Shown here in pieces: positions 37,392 to 44,905 of a stretch of DNA of 64,000 bases. The notes under the pieces were generated by a model, which saw nothing but the letters and a program-made list of their open reading frames with translations, was not told the origin of the DNA and made no database searches. Numbering within the stretch: position 1 is the stretch's first letter; each line of letters starts with the position of its first letter. The position numbers and the translations under genes were made by a program. The DNA comes from Erythrobacter longus (GTDB taxonomy: Bacteria; Pseudomonadota; Alphaproteobacteria; Sphingomonadales; Sphingomonadaceae), in assembly GCF_000715015.1 (NCBI RefSeq), contig NZ_JMIW01000001.1, positions 1,178,001 through 1,242,000 of the forward strand, in the 5' to 3' direction.

Positions 37392-38363
37392 TTAGAAAGT
37401 GTAAGCAACCCCGATGCCGCCAAACAATTGGTTGGGCGTGCCGCGCACCGATGTGAAAGGCGTGTCGGCTGCATCACCTACAAGGCGCGAATATCCGACA
37501 ATGCCGTAAATGCCAAAACCGCCGTTCAAGGCATTACCGTCCAGATCATAAGTGCCAATTGCGGTGAGGCCGAGCGATTCAATACCGCCATCTGCGGTAA
37601 ATTGCGCGAGCCCCGTGGCCGCGCTTTGCGCAGGCGTCACTGTGTAATAATAATCGGCATAGCTATCATCGACTATGCTAACGCTTGCGCCAAGTTGCAG
37701 GCTGGCTGCGCGGCCTATGGGCGTGAAATAGCCGACGCTGGGTGAGATAATCATCCCGTCGTGCGCGCCAAGCACATCCCATGTCACCTGCGTAGAGACG
37801 CTGATCCGGTCGCGCGGGCGAAAGACGCTTGGGAAGGAGACACCGCCGCTTGCCCCCACTTCAAGTGCGGTGTCGAGCCGTTCGGCAAGCTCGACCACGT
37901 CGTCCTGTATCTGGTTGGCACGGTCATTGCGGAAACGAAATGATGGCCCAAAGGAAAAAGTCGGGTCTTGGGAATCTGTAGGAGGGCCCGCAGGCAGGTC
38001 TTGGGTCAGAAAATTGAGGGTAAATCCCGGACCATTGGGGCTGATCCCGATACCGCCCACGCGCCCGACCACCAGTGGAAGCGGGAAAAGGCGATAGTCG
38101 TCTGAGCCCGAGTAGCTTGGTACGAGCCCCACCCCGATGCCGACAGTGGCCCATGTTTCGTCGAACACGGGCTTTTCAAAGGGCGGTCGTTCCCCGCCAG
38201 CTCCCGGTGCAACTCCGGGCGGTGGGCCAGCCTGCCCTTGCGGCGCTTCACTATCTAAGGCCGCGCTTTCTGAAGGCTCACCTTCATTCGCGGAAAGTGG
38301 GCTCGCGATCGCTCCAACCAAAGCAATTGCTGCAAATTTTCGATATGTTTGACCTGATCGCAT
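37392..38363 (-). CDS. MipA/OmpV-family outer-membrane protein
   Basis: A 323-residue protein. A signal peptide (MRSGQTYRKFAAIALVGAIA) is followed by a low-complexity segment rich in Pro, Gly and Ala (about 30-65), then beta-strand pairs such as ATVGIGVGLVPSYSGSDDYRL, GPSFRFRNDR and SPSVGYFTPIGRAASLQLGASVSI. It ends GGIGVAYTF with a terminal Phe as for a barrel assembled by the BAM complex. MipA in E. coli scaffolds murein enzymes, but this group is broad, so only an outer-membrane placement is firm. It lies 74 bases upstream of the amidohydrolase gene on the same strand. Confidence 0.84.
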   Translation of the reverse strand: MRSGQTYRKFAAIALVGAIASPLSANEGEPSESAALDSEAPQGQAGPPPGVAPGAGGERPPFEKPVFDETWATVGIGVGLVPSYSGSDDYRLFPLPLVVGRVGGIGISPNGPGFTLNFLTQDLPAGPPTDSQDPTFSFGPSFRFRNDRANQIQDDVVELAERLDTALEVGASGGVSFPSVFRPRDRISVSTQVTWDVLGAHDGMIISPSVGYFTPIGRAASLQLGASVSIVDDSYADYYYTVTPAQSAATGLAQFTADGGIESLGLTAIGTYDLDGNALNGGFGIYGIVGYSRLVGDAADTPFTSVRGTPNQLFGGIGVAYTF

Positions 38364-38447
38364 GGGGGAACTCCGTTTTGCCCACACAACCTTTTGGATG
38401 TGATGGGGTTCCCCCGATACGGTGGCCGGCCTTTACCTAGGCTGTAC

Positions 38448-39047
38448 TTAAGCGCCGCCCGCGCCCGCTGCCTGCCACTGCGCAATAGCATCAATCGGGA
38501 ACAGCAGCATGATAACCGTCAGCGTCAGCCCGTCGCGCACCACCCATGCTGCCAGCACCTCAAGCACGATTGCACCAACAATCGTCACCTTCACCGGCAA
38601 TCGCATCGCAAGGTAAAACCCGAAGGCCATCCAGCCGATATCGGCAAAGGAATTGAGCACACTATCGCCTGAATATCCCCAATTGGCGGTGACAGAGCGG
38701 AACCGGTCGATCACCATCGGTGTGTTTTCCAGAACTTCCCAAGCGGCCTCTAGGAACACGGCCAGCGGCAGTCCCCATTTGACCGCGCCTTCGCCGCCAA
38801 TCTTCCATTTGGCGAACAACAACCACCCAAACGCATAAAAAATCGGTCCGTGGATGATGTGGCTGGGGGTGTACCAATCGGCGATATACTGGCTGTTGCC
38901 CATCGAATTGATATCGCCATGCCACAGCTTCACATATCCGCATTCACAGATCGGCGGGCGGTTCATGCCAAGCAGGATACCAACGGTCGCCAGTGCGATA
39001 ATGATGGAGACGATAATCGTCATCCGGGTCGGTTTGAGTAATGCCAT
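38448..39047 (-). CDS. UPF0314 (DUF2585) inner-membrane protein
   Basis: A 199-residue membrane protein with about five helices. The family hallmark is the conserved middle: CECGYVKLWHGDINSMGNSQ, WYTPSHIIHGPIFYAFGWLL and EAAWEVLENTPMVIDRFR, YSGDSVLNSFADIGWMAFGFYLA. The conserved Cys, His and Glu residues near the membrane could bind metal, which is inference only. Such proteins are restricted to alphaproteobacteria. The ATG at 39045-39047 follows AGGA and is preferred over an upstream TTG. It is divergent from the crtY gene. Confidence 0.88.
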   Translation of the reverse strand: MALLKPTRMTIIVSIIIALATVGILLGMNRPPICECGYVKLWHGDINSMGNSQYIADWYTPSHIIHGPIFYAFGWLLFAKWKIGGEGAVKWGLPLAVFLEAAWEVLENTPMVIDRFRSVTANWGYSGDSVLNSFADIGWMAFGFYLAMRLPVKVTIVGAIVLEVLAAWVVRDGLTLTVIMLLFPIDAIAQWQAAGAGGA

Positions 39048-39104
39048 GCGCAAAATCCTGAATCAAAAGCGGTAAACGCGCAAGAGTATTCGAGGAATAC
39101 CCAC

Positions 39105-39122
39105 TGTAGCGTTGCCCCCACA
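39105..39122. promoter_or_regulatory. TGT-N12-ACA site upstream of crtY (PpsR/CrtJ-type candidate)
   Basis: TGT at 39105 and ACA at 39120 are separated by exactly 12 bases, the spacing of PpsR/CrtJ sites, which regulate carotenoid genes in phototrophic alphaproteobacteria. It ends 28 bases before the crtY start. The pattern is short and expected about once in 4 kb by chance, so this is suggestive only. Confidence 0.35.
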
Positions 39123-39150
39123 CTGCGTGTGTCCTAGGGCCTTTACGCAG

Positions 39151-40455
39151 ATGAGCGACTCAGAAATCGATAGCGTCCCCAATGACGATAGTTGCGACTG
39201 CGCAATCGTTGGCGGCGGACTTGCTGGCGGGTTGATTGCGCTTGCGCTCCAACGTGCGCGGCCCGAATTTCGCATCCGCGTGATCGAGGCAGGGCGCACC
39301 ATCGGCGGCAATCACCGGTGGAGCTGGTTTGACAGCGACCTCTCCGACGCCGGCCGTGCGCTACTTGCCGACTTTCGCCAGACCGATTGGGAGGGCGGAT
39401 ACGAGGTGCGCTTTCCCAAATATCGCCGCAAGCTGAAGACCGCCTATCGCTCGATGGCATCGACCGATTTCCACGAAGGGCTTTTGCGCGCTCTGCCCGA
39501 AGGATCGGTAATCCTGGGGCGCAAAGCGGTGGGTTTGGACGCGCGCGGCGTGGATTTGGCGCCGTCGCAATATGGCCCCGCAACCCGCATCAACGCGCGC
39601 AGTGTCATCGACTGCCGCAGCTTCAAACCAAGCGCGCATCTCAAGGGCGGCTGGCAGGTGTTTCTTGGCCGACATATGCGGCTGCAAGAACCGCACGGGG
39701 TGGAAAATCCGGTCATCATGGACGCAACCGTCGACCAGCTTGCGCCGCACGGTAATGGCGGTTCATACCGGTTCGTCTATGTTCTTCCCTTGGGAAGCCA
39801 CGATGTCTTTATCGAAGACACCTATTACGCCGATGACCCGCTGCTTGACCGCAATGCCTTGTCGGGCCGGATAGACCAATATGCCCGCGCAAACGGTTGG
39901 GAGAACGGCACGCCCGTTCATCACGAAGCAGGCGTCTTGCCGGTCCTGACGGGCGGCGATTTTTCCGCCTATCAGGACGAAGTGCGCATTCCCGGCGTTG
40001 CCATTGCGGGCGCGCGCGGCGGGTTTACCCATCCGCTGACCAGCTACACCATGTGCGTCGCGGTCGAAAACGCGCTTGCCATGGCCGAGCAACCTGACCT
40101 CTCGGGCGAGCAATTGGCGGCCTTTTTTGACAGCCGCGCACGCCGCCATTGGTCAAAGACGGGATACTACCGGCTGCTTGCGCGTTTCTTGTTCTTCGCG
40201 GCCAAGCCGGAGAAGCGCGTCAAGGTGTTCCAACGCTTTTACGGACTTCGCGAAGGGTTGATCGAGCGGTTCTATGCCGCGCGCTCAAACACCTTCGATA
40301 AGGTGCGCGTCCTATGGGGGGAGCCCCCCGTAGCTATACACTCGGCCATCCTGGCCATGTTCAAATCGGGTCCGGCGCTCAAGTCGGAAAAATCCGACAG
40401 GGGGGTCGCTCAGGCGGCGCTCGATGAAGAATTGCAAACGGAGAAAAGGCCATGA
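39151..40455 (+). CDS. crtY: Lycopene beta-cyclase CrtY
   Basis: A 434-residue flavin-dependent enzyme that cyclises lycopene ends to beta-carotene. The dinucleotide motif is IVGGGLAGGLIALAL (about 19-33), followed by RVIEAGRTIGGNHRWSWFD, typical of CrtY; later FIEDTYYAD and GVAIAGARGGFTHPLTSYTM are characteristic. The frame begins at 39112, but the ATG at 39151 gives family length. The stop overlaps crtI (ATGA), so the two are translationally coupled. It opens the crt cluster beside a divergent UPF0314 gene. Confidence 0.95.
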   Translation: MSDSEIDSVPNDDSCDCAIVGGGLAGGLIALALQRARPEFRIRVIEAGRTIGGNHRWSWFDSDLSDAGRALLADFRQTDWEGGYEVRFPKYRRKLKTAYRSMASTDFHEGLLRALPEGSVILGRKAVGLDARGVDLAPSQYGPATRINARSVIDCRSFKPSAHLKGGWQVFLGRHMRLQEPHGVENPVIMDATVDQLAPHGNGGSYRFVYVLPLGSHDVFIEDTYYADDPLLDRNALSGRIDQYARANGWENGTPVHHEAGVLPVLTGGDFSAYQDEVRIPGVAIAGARGGFTHPLTSYTMCVAVENALAMAEQPDLSGEQLAAFFDSRARRHWSKTGYYRLLARFLFFAAKPEKRVKVFQRFYGLREGLIERFYAARSNTFDKVRVLWGEPPVAIHSAILAMFKSGPALKSEKSDRGVAQAALDEELQTEKRP

Positions 40456-42032
40456 ACGCCGATCAAAACATCGCTCCAGGGCTCGACTTTGCGCCAGCCA
40501 ATACTGGCGAGCGCGGCATTAATCCGGTGATCGCCGAAAAATACAAAGGCCGCACCGCCTGTGTGATCGGTTCCGGTTTTGGCGGCTTGGCGCTAGCACT
40601 GCGGCTGCAATCGCATGGCATTCAAACGACCATCGTCGAAGCGCGCGACAAGCCCGGTGGCCGCGCCTATTTCTGGGAAAAAGACGGCTTTACCTTCGAT
40701 GCTGGCCCCACGGTCATCACCGACCCGCCGTGTTTGAAAGAACTGTGGGAGCTGACCGGCCACGACATTTCCGAAGATGTCGAGCTGATGAAGGTTCACC
40801 CTTTCTACCGCCTCAACTGGCCCGATGGCACAAACTTCGATTATTCGAACGTTGATGAGGAATTGAACGCCGAAATCGCGAAGCTCAATCCTGACGATGT
40901 GATCGGCTATCAAAAATTCCTCGAATATTCGGCGCGCGTGCACGAGGAAGGCTATGTGAAGCTTGGCACGGTGCCGTTCCTCGATTTCAAGTCGATGCTG
41001 AAAGCCGCCCCTGCCCTTGTTAAAGAGCGCGCATGGCGCAGCGTTTACGATATGGTCTCAAGCTACATCAAGGATGAGCGCCTGCGCGAAGCGTTCAGCT
41101 TCCACACGCTGCTTGTCGGCGGCTCGCCGATGAAGACCAGCGCCATTTATGCGTTGATCCACAAGCTTGAAAAAGACGGCGGTGTCTGGTGGGCGCGCGG
41201 CGGGACCAACCGGTTGATCGCCGGAATGGTGCGCCATTTTGAACGCCTCGGCGGCACGATGCGCATCGGCGATCCGGTGGTTCAGGTCCACACCCAAGGG
41301 ACCAAAGCGACCGAGGTTGAAACGAAGAGCGGTTGGAAAGAGCGCTTTGACGCGGTGTGTTCAAACGCCGACATCATGCACTCTTACAAGGAACTTCTGG
41401 GCGAATCCGACCGTGGCAGAAAATACGCTAAGTCATTGGCTCGCAAAAGCTATTCGCCTTCGCTATTCGTCGTACACTTTGGGCTTGAGGGGTCGTGGCC
41501 CGGTATTGCCCACCACATGATCCTGTTTGGCCCACGTTACAAGGAACTGGTCGACGACATCTACAAGCACGGCGTTCTGCCGCAGGATTTTTCGATCTAT
41601 CTTCACCACCCGACCGTCACCGACCCATCGATGGCGCCCAAGGGCATGAGCACATTCTACGCGCTTGTCCCCGTCGCCCACCTTGGCAAGATGCCGATTG
41701 ATTGGGACGTCGAAGGACCCAAGTTTGAAAAGGCGATTTTGGACGAGATCGGTCGCCGCCTGATCCCCGACATCCACGACCGGATCGTCACCAAATTCAG
41801 CTACGCACCAAAGGACTTTCAGGCAGACCTCAACGCCCATATGGGCAGCGCGTTCAGCCTTGAGCCGGTCCTGTGGCAAAGCGCCTACATGCGCGGCCAC
41901 AACCGCGACGATGTGATCGACAATTTCTACCTCGTGGGCGCAGGGACACACCCGGGCGCTGGTATCCCCGGAGTGGTCGGTAGCGCGAAGGCAACGGCGG
42001 GGCTGATGCTTGAAGATCTGTCGGTCAAATAA
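40452..42032 (+). CDS. crtI: Phytoene desaturase CrtI
   Basis: A 526-residue FAD enzyme that desaturates phytoene to lycopene in four steps. The FAD-binding segment is VIGSGFGGLALALRLQ (about 36-51), followed by EARDKPGGRAYFWEKDGFTFDAGPT. The substrate-side motifs YLVGAGTHPGAGIPGV near the C-terminus are the CrtI signature. It starts inside the crtY stop codon. A gap of only six bases separates it from the next gene of unknown function. CrtY, CrtI and CrtB together suffice for beta-carotene; ketolase or hydroxylase genes are not in the window. Confidence 0.96.
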   Translation: MNADQNIAPGLDFAPANTGERGINPVIAEKYKGRTACVIGSGFGGLALALRLQSHGIQTTIVEARDKPGGRAYFWEKDGFTFDAGPTVITDPPCLKELWELTGHDISEDVELMKVHPFYRLNWPDGTNFDYSNVDEELNAEIAKLNPDDVIGYQKFLEYSARVHEEGYVKLGTVPFLDFKSMLKAAPALVKERAWRSVYDMVSSYIKDERLREAFSFHTLLVGGSPMKTSAIYALIHKLEKDGGVWWARGGTNRLIAGMVRHFERLGGTMRIGDPVVQVHTQGTKATEVETKSGWKERFDAVCSNADIMHSYKELLGESDRGRKYAKSLARKSYSPSLFVVHFGLEGSWPGIAHHMILFGPRYKELVDDIYKHGVLPQDFSIYLHHPTVTDPSMAPKGMSTFYALVPVAHLGKMPIDWDVEGPKFEKAILDEIGRRLIPDIHDRIVTKFSYAPKDFQADLNAHMGSAFSLEPVLWQSAYMRGHNRDDVIDNFYLVGAGTHPGAGIPGVVGSAKATAGLMLEDLSVK

Positions 42033-42038
42033 TCGGGT

Positions 42039-42590
42039 ATGATGTCCCTTTTACTCGCCGCCCAGCTCGCTGCGACAGTCGCAAATCTGTCGCACACGGT
42101 GGCGACGCCGGAAAATCAGAGCGAAAGTTCGCAAGCGTTGGAAGAGCCGGCGAACGGCAGCGCTTTGCTCACCGCTACCCTTGCGCTGCCTCTCTCTGAG
42201 CTTGCCGATGAAAGTCACATCCACGAATGGGATGTGATCGAGCATATCAAAAAGTCCAGAGAGGAAGTCGTGCTGCTCGACCGGGCTGACCAACCTGATT
42301 ACGTCGGCGACGATAAGACCTTTGCAACCGTCCTCATGCGCGGTGCTGAAATGGATCGCAGCGGGCAGCTCTATTTCATTGACGCTCGTATGGCGATTGA
42401 CTGTGATCGTGTCAGCTATGCTCTCGTCGCCATTTCCAAACCGGTCATTGGTGAAGACTGGACAAAAAATATCAAAAAGCCCTTTGGCGAATTTGAGCCA
42501 CTGGACAATGATCCCAGAGATGAGGACATTAAGGCTGCGGTTTTCAAACATGTTTGCGGCCCGCAATGGAGTTACACACCCCAACAATGA
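42039..42590 (+). CDS. Secreted protein of unknown function (surface-adhesin E-like) in the crt cluster
   Basis: A 183-residue protein with a likely signal sequence (MMSLLLAAQLAATVANLSHT). Two Cys residues, in MAIDCDRVSYALVAISK and KHVCGPQW, frame a core that resembles the surface-adhesin E type in layout; the resemblance is by eye only. It follows crtI by six bases and its stop overlaps the start of the LOG gene by 4 bases, so it is in the same transcript. A role in carotenoid metabolism is not indicated. Confidence 0.55.
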   Translation: MMSLLLAAQLAATVANLSHTVATPENQSESSQALEEPANGSALLTATLALPLSELADESHIHEWDVIEHIKKSREEVVLLDRADQPDYVGDDKTFATVLMRGAEMDRSGQLYFIDARMAIDCDRVSYALVAISKPVIGEDWTKNIKKPFGEFEPLDNDPRDEDIKAAVFKHVCGPQWSYTPQQ

Positions 42591-43168
42591 AACGTCTCGC
42601 TGTTTACTGCGGTTCGGCCACGCCCGAAGACCCGCGCTATATGGAACTCGCCGCGCAAGTAGGCAAAGCCCTCGCCGAACGGGGCATCGGCACCGTTTAT
42701 GGCGGCGGGCGGCTGGGCCTTATGGGCGCGGTTGCGAAAGGCGCGCTTGATGCGGGCGGCGAGGTGATCGGGGTCATCCCCGAAGCGCTCGCCAATTCCG
42801 AGGTTGCCAATCACGATTGCAATGAACTCATCACCGTTTCGGGCATGCATGAACGCAAACAGCGCTTCACCGACCTCTCCGATGGGTTCGTAACCCTGCC
42901 CGGCGGCGTGGGCACTATGGACGAATTGTGGGAAGCGATGAGCTGGGCGCAGCTTGGCTATCATTCAGACCCCGTGGGCCTCCTCAACGCCTTTGGCTTT
43001 TATGATGAGCTGATCGCGTTCAACCAGAGAATGTCCGATGTCGGCTTTGTACGGCCGGTGCACTCCGGCATCCTTGTGCACGCGCAAACAATCGATGATC
43101 TGATCGAAAAAATGAAAGCTTACGAACCCCACACTCCGATCTTTCGGATGAAGGCGGATGATTTGTGA
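42587..43168 (+). CDS. LOG-family cytokinin riboside 5'-monophosphate phosphoribohydrolase-like protein
   Basis: A 193-residue Rossmann protein. Signatures are LAVYCGSATPEDPRYM, TVYGGGRLGLMGAVAKGAL, IPEALAN, MHERKQRF and the catalytic PGGVGTMDELWE. The LOG fold hydrolyses nucleoside monophosphates at the N-glycosidic bond. In bacteria the physiological substrate is often AMP or another nucleotide; cytokinin production is not implied. It starts inside the stop of the upstream gene. A paired-hairpin repeat sits between it and crtB. Confidence 0.9.
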   Translation: MKRLAVYCGSATPEDPRYMELAAQVGKALAERGIGTVYGGGRLGLMGAVAKGALDAGGEVIGVIPEALANSEVANHDCNELITVSGMHERKQRFTDLSDGFVTLPGGVGTMDELWEAMSWAQLGYHSDPVGLLNAFGFYDELIAFNQRMSDVGFVRPVHSGILVHAQTIDDLIEKMKAYEPHTPIFRMKADDL

Positions 43169-43183
43169 GCACCAACCTCTTTC

Positions 43184-43266
43184 GTCACCCCGGCGAAGGC
43201 CGGGGTCCAGATAACCGTTGTGTTCCTCGCAAACGTCGGCTGGATTCCGGCCTTCGCCGGAATGAC
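43184..43266. repeat. Repeat A copy between the LOG gene and crtB
   Basis: Left arm GTCACCCCGGCGAAGGCCGG and right arm GGATTCCGGCCTTCGCCGGA, ending TGAC. The right arm carries the complement of the left arm's core, so the copy forms both two local hairpins and one long inverted repeat. Confidence 0.85.
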
Positions 43267-43277
43267 GAGAAACAAGA

Positions 43278-44225
43278 ATGGTGAACCCCGAAAGACGCGC
43301 TGAATTGGTCGCCCACGCTAGGGCAACGATCAAACACGGCTCGCAGAGCTTCTCTGCCGCATCGCAATTGTTCGATAGCAAAACGCGAGAGCGCGCATGG
43401 CTGCTCTATGCCTGGTGCCGCCAATGCGATGATATTGCCGACAATCAGGTGCTTGGCGGGGAACTGGGCGATCAATCCGACTTGGACGAGCGCCTCGCCC
43501 ATATCCGCCGGCTCACGGCCCTTGCTTTCGAGGGCAAGCCCACCGGCGACCCGGCCTTCGACGCACTGGGAGTGGTGGCCGAAGAATGCGGCCTCACTCC
43601 CGCCATGGCCGAGGACGTGATCGCCGGTTTCGCCCTTGATGCCGACGATTGGAGGCCGCGCACCGAAGCCGATATGATGCGCTATTGCTACCACGTGGCG
43701 GGGGCCGTTGGTGTGATGATGGCGGTGGTCATGGGCGTAGACCCCGAGGATCAGGACACACTCGACCGCGCCAACGATTTGGGGCTAGCCTTCCAGCTCT
43801 CCAACATAGCCCGCGATATCGTGGAGGATGATGCTGCCGGACGCTGCTATCTCCCCATCAACTGGCTGGTCGAACAGGATATTGAGCCGGGCCAACACAC
43901 AAAACCCCACCACCGCGAGGAACTTGCCGAAATGGCTGCGCGCCTTGTGGCCCTCGTCGAGAAACACGAGGCCGCCGCGCGAGTGGGCGCAGAACGCCTC
44001 CCCTTCCGCAGCCGCTGGGCCGTGCTCGCCGCCGCGCGCATTTACGGCGCAATCGGGCGCAAGGTCCGCGACCGAGGCACCGAGGCATGGAACAGCCGCA
44101 CCTTCGTACCCCGCTGGGAAAAAGCGCTCTACGGCATGCGCGCCTTTCTCTCCGCTGCGATCAACCGCGAAAAGCATCCCGACGGGGAGATCACATGGGG
44201 CATCAAGGATTTTAGGCCTGCTTAG
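43278..44225 (+). CDS. crtB: Phytoene synthase CrtB
   Basis: A 315-residue prenyltransferase that joins two geranylgeranyl diphosphates into phytoene. The two Asp-rich metal motifs are QCDDIADNQ (Asp51, Asp52, Asp55) and LGLAFQLSNIARDIVEDD (about 160-178), followed by GRCYLPINWL. The C-terminal region RLPFRSRWAVLAAARIYGAIGRKVRDRG is typical of bacterial CrtB. The ATG follows a repeat A copy by 12 bases and has a weak ribosome-binding site. Functionally it completes the crtY-crtI set although separated from it by two genes and a repeat. Confidence 0.94.
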   Translation: MVNPERRAELVAHARATIKHGSQSFSAASQLFDSKTRERAWLLYAWCRQCDDIADNQVLGGELGDQSDLDERLAHIRRLTALAFEGKPTGDPAFDALGVVAEECGLTPAMAEDVIAGFALDADDWRPRTEADMMRYCYHVAGAVGVMMAVVMGVDPEDQDTLDRANDLGLAFQLSNIARDIVEDDAAGRCYLPINWLVEQDIEPGQHTKPHHREELAEMAARLVALVEKHEAAARVGAERLPFRSRWAVLAAARIYGAIGRKVRDRGTEAWNSRTFVPRWEKALYGMRAFLSAAINREKHPDGEITWGIKDFRPA

Positions 44226-44253
44226 TGCACACCGTCATCAGTGCCAAAGAAAC

Positions 44254-44334
44254 GTCATCCTGAACTTGTTTCAGGACAACCCCATCGGCCTCGCGCCGCC
44301 ATAAAGGGTTATCCCGGATCAAGTCCGGGATGAC
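44254..44334. repeat. Repeat A copy after crtB
   Basis: Left arm GTCATCCTGAACTTGTTTCA and right arm GGTTATCCCGGATCAAGTCC ending GGGATGAC. The element also could act as a transcription terminator after crtB, but there is no T-run. Confidence 0.82.
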
Positions 44335-44386
44335 GAATGAGGCAAATAGTTTCCAATGTAATAAAGTTGCGCTAGTCCCTTCGCTC

Positions 44387-44905
44387 ATGAGAGGACTTCT
44401 GACACTTGCAGCCGCGCCGTTCCTATTGGGGGCCACACCCGCCCTTGAAGGCGATCACCAATCAGAAGCGGAAAATGCGGTAAAGCTGGCTGTAAACGGC
44501 TTTATGAATGCGATCGCGAGCGACGATAAAACCGACATTGCGGGCCATATGATTCCGCAAGCGATGATTTTCGTCCACAACAGGATGGACCCTGACAACC
44601 CGCGCGTCGATCACCTGCCGGTTGCCATGCACCTTGAAAACTGGGCTAAGCGCGATGCGCGCTATATCGAGGACATGGCATTTACCAGCGTGCTGATTGA
44701 CGGGGATATGGCGCACGCATGGGGCCCCTATTCCTTTTGGGTGAATTACGAGCTTTCCCATTGCGGGATCAATTCGCTAAGCCTTGTGCGCACTGTCGAG
44801 GGCTGGAAGATTGCCAACACGAGCTTCACGATGGAGCGCCCGAGCGAGTGCGAAAGGCTTGGCGTTCCGGGCTTTCCCGTCGAAGAAATCAGAGACGACC
44901 AGTAA
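44387..44905 (+). CDS. Exported NTF2/SnoaL-like fold protein of unknown function
   Basis: A 172-residue protein with a signal peptide (MRGLLTLAAAPFLLGATPAL). The body has the cone-shaped layout of NTF2-like proteins: helix EAENAVKLAVNGFMNAIASDDK, strand IAGHMIPQAMIFVHN, then WAKRDARYIEDMAFTSVLIDGDMAHAWGPYSFWVNY and WKIANTSF. No catalytic function is evident. The ATG at 44387 opens the signal sequence but has no clear Shine-Dalgarno; the longer frame from 44330 begins inside repeat A. Its stop overlaps the carboxylase start (TAATG). Confidence 0.6.
   Translation: MRGLLTLAAAPFLLGATPALEGDHQSEAENAVKLAVNGFMNAIASDDKTDIAGHMIPQAMIFVHNRMDPDNPRVDHLPVAMHLENWAKRDARYIEDMAFTSVLIDGDMAHAWGPYSFWVNYELSHCGINSLSLVRTVEGWKIANTSFTMERPSECERLGVPGFPVEEIRDDQ

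Noticed and set aside
39112..44225. A photosynthesis gene cluster linked to the crt genes
   Set aside because: No puf, bch or puh genes are present in the window; the crt genes alone do not show phototrophy.
43184..44334. Repeat A copies as dedicated transcription terminators
   Set aside because: They lack T-runs and occur both between co-directional genes and upstream of starts, so a general terminator role does not fit.
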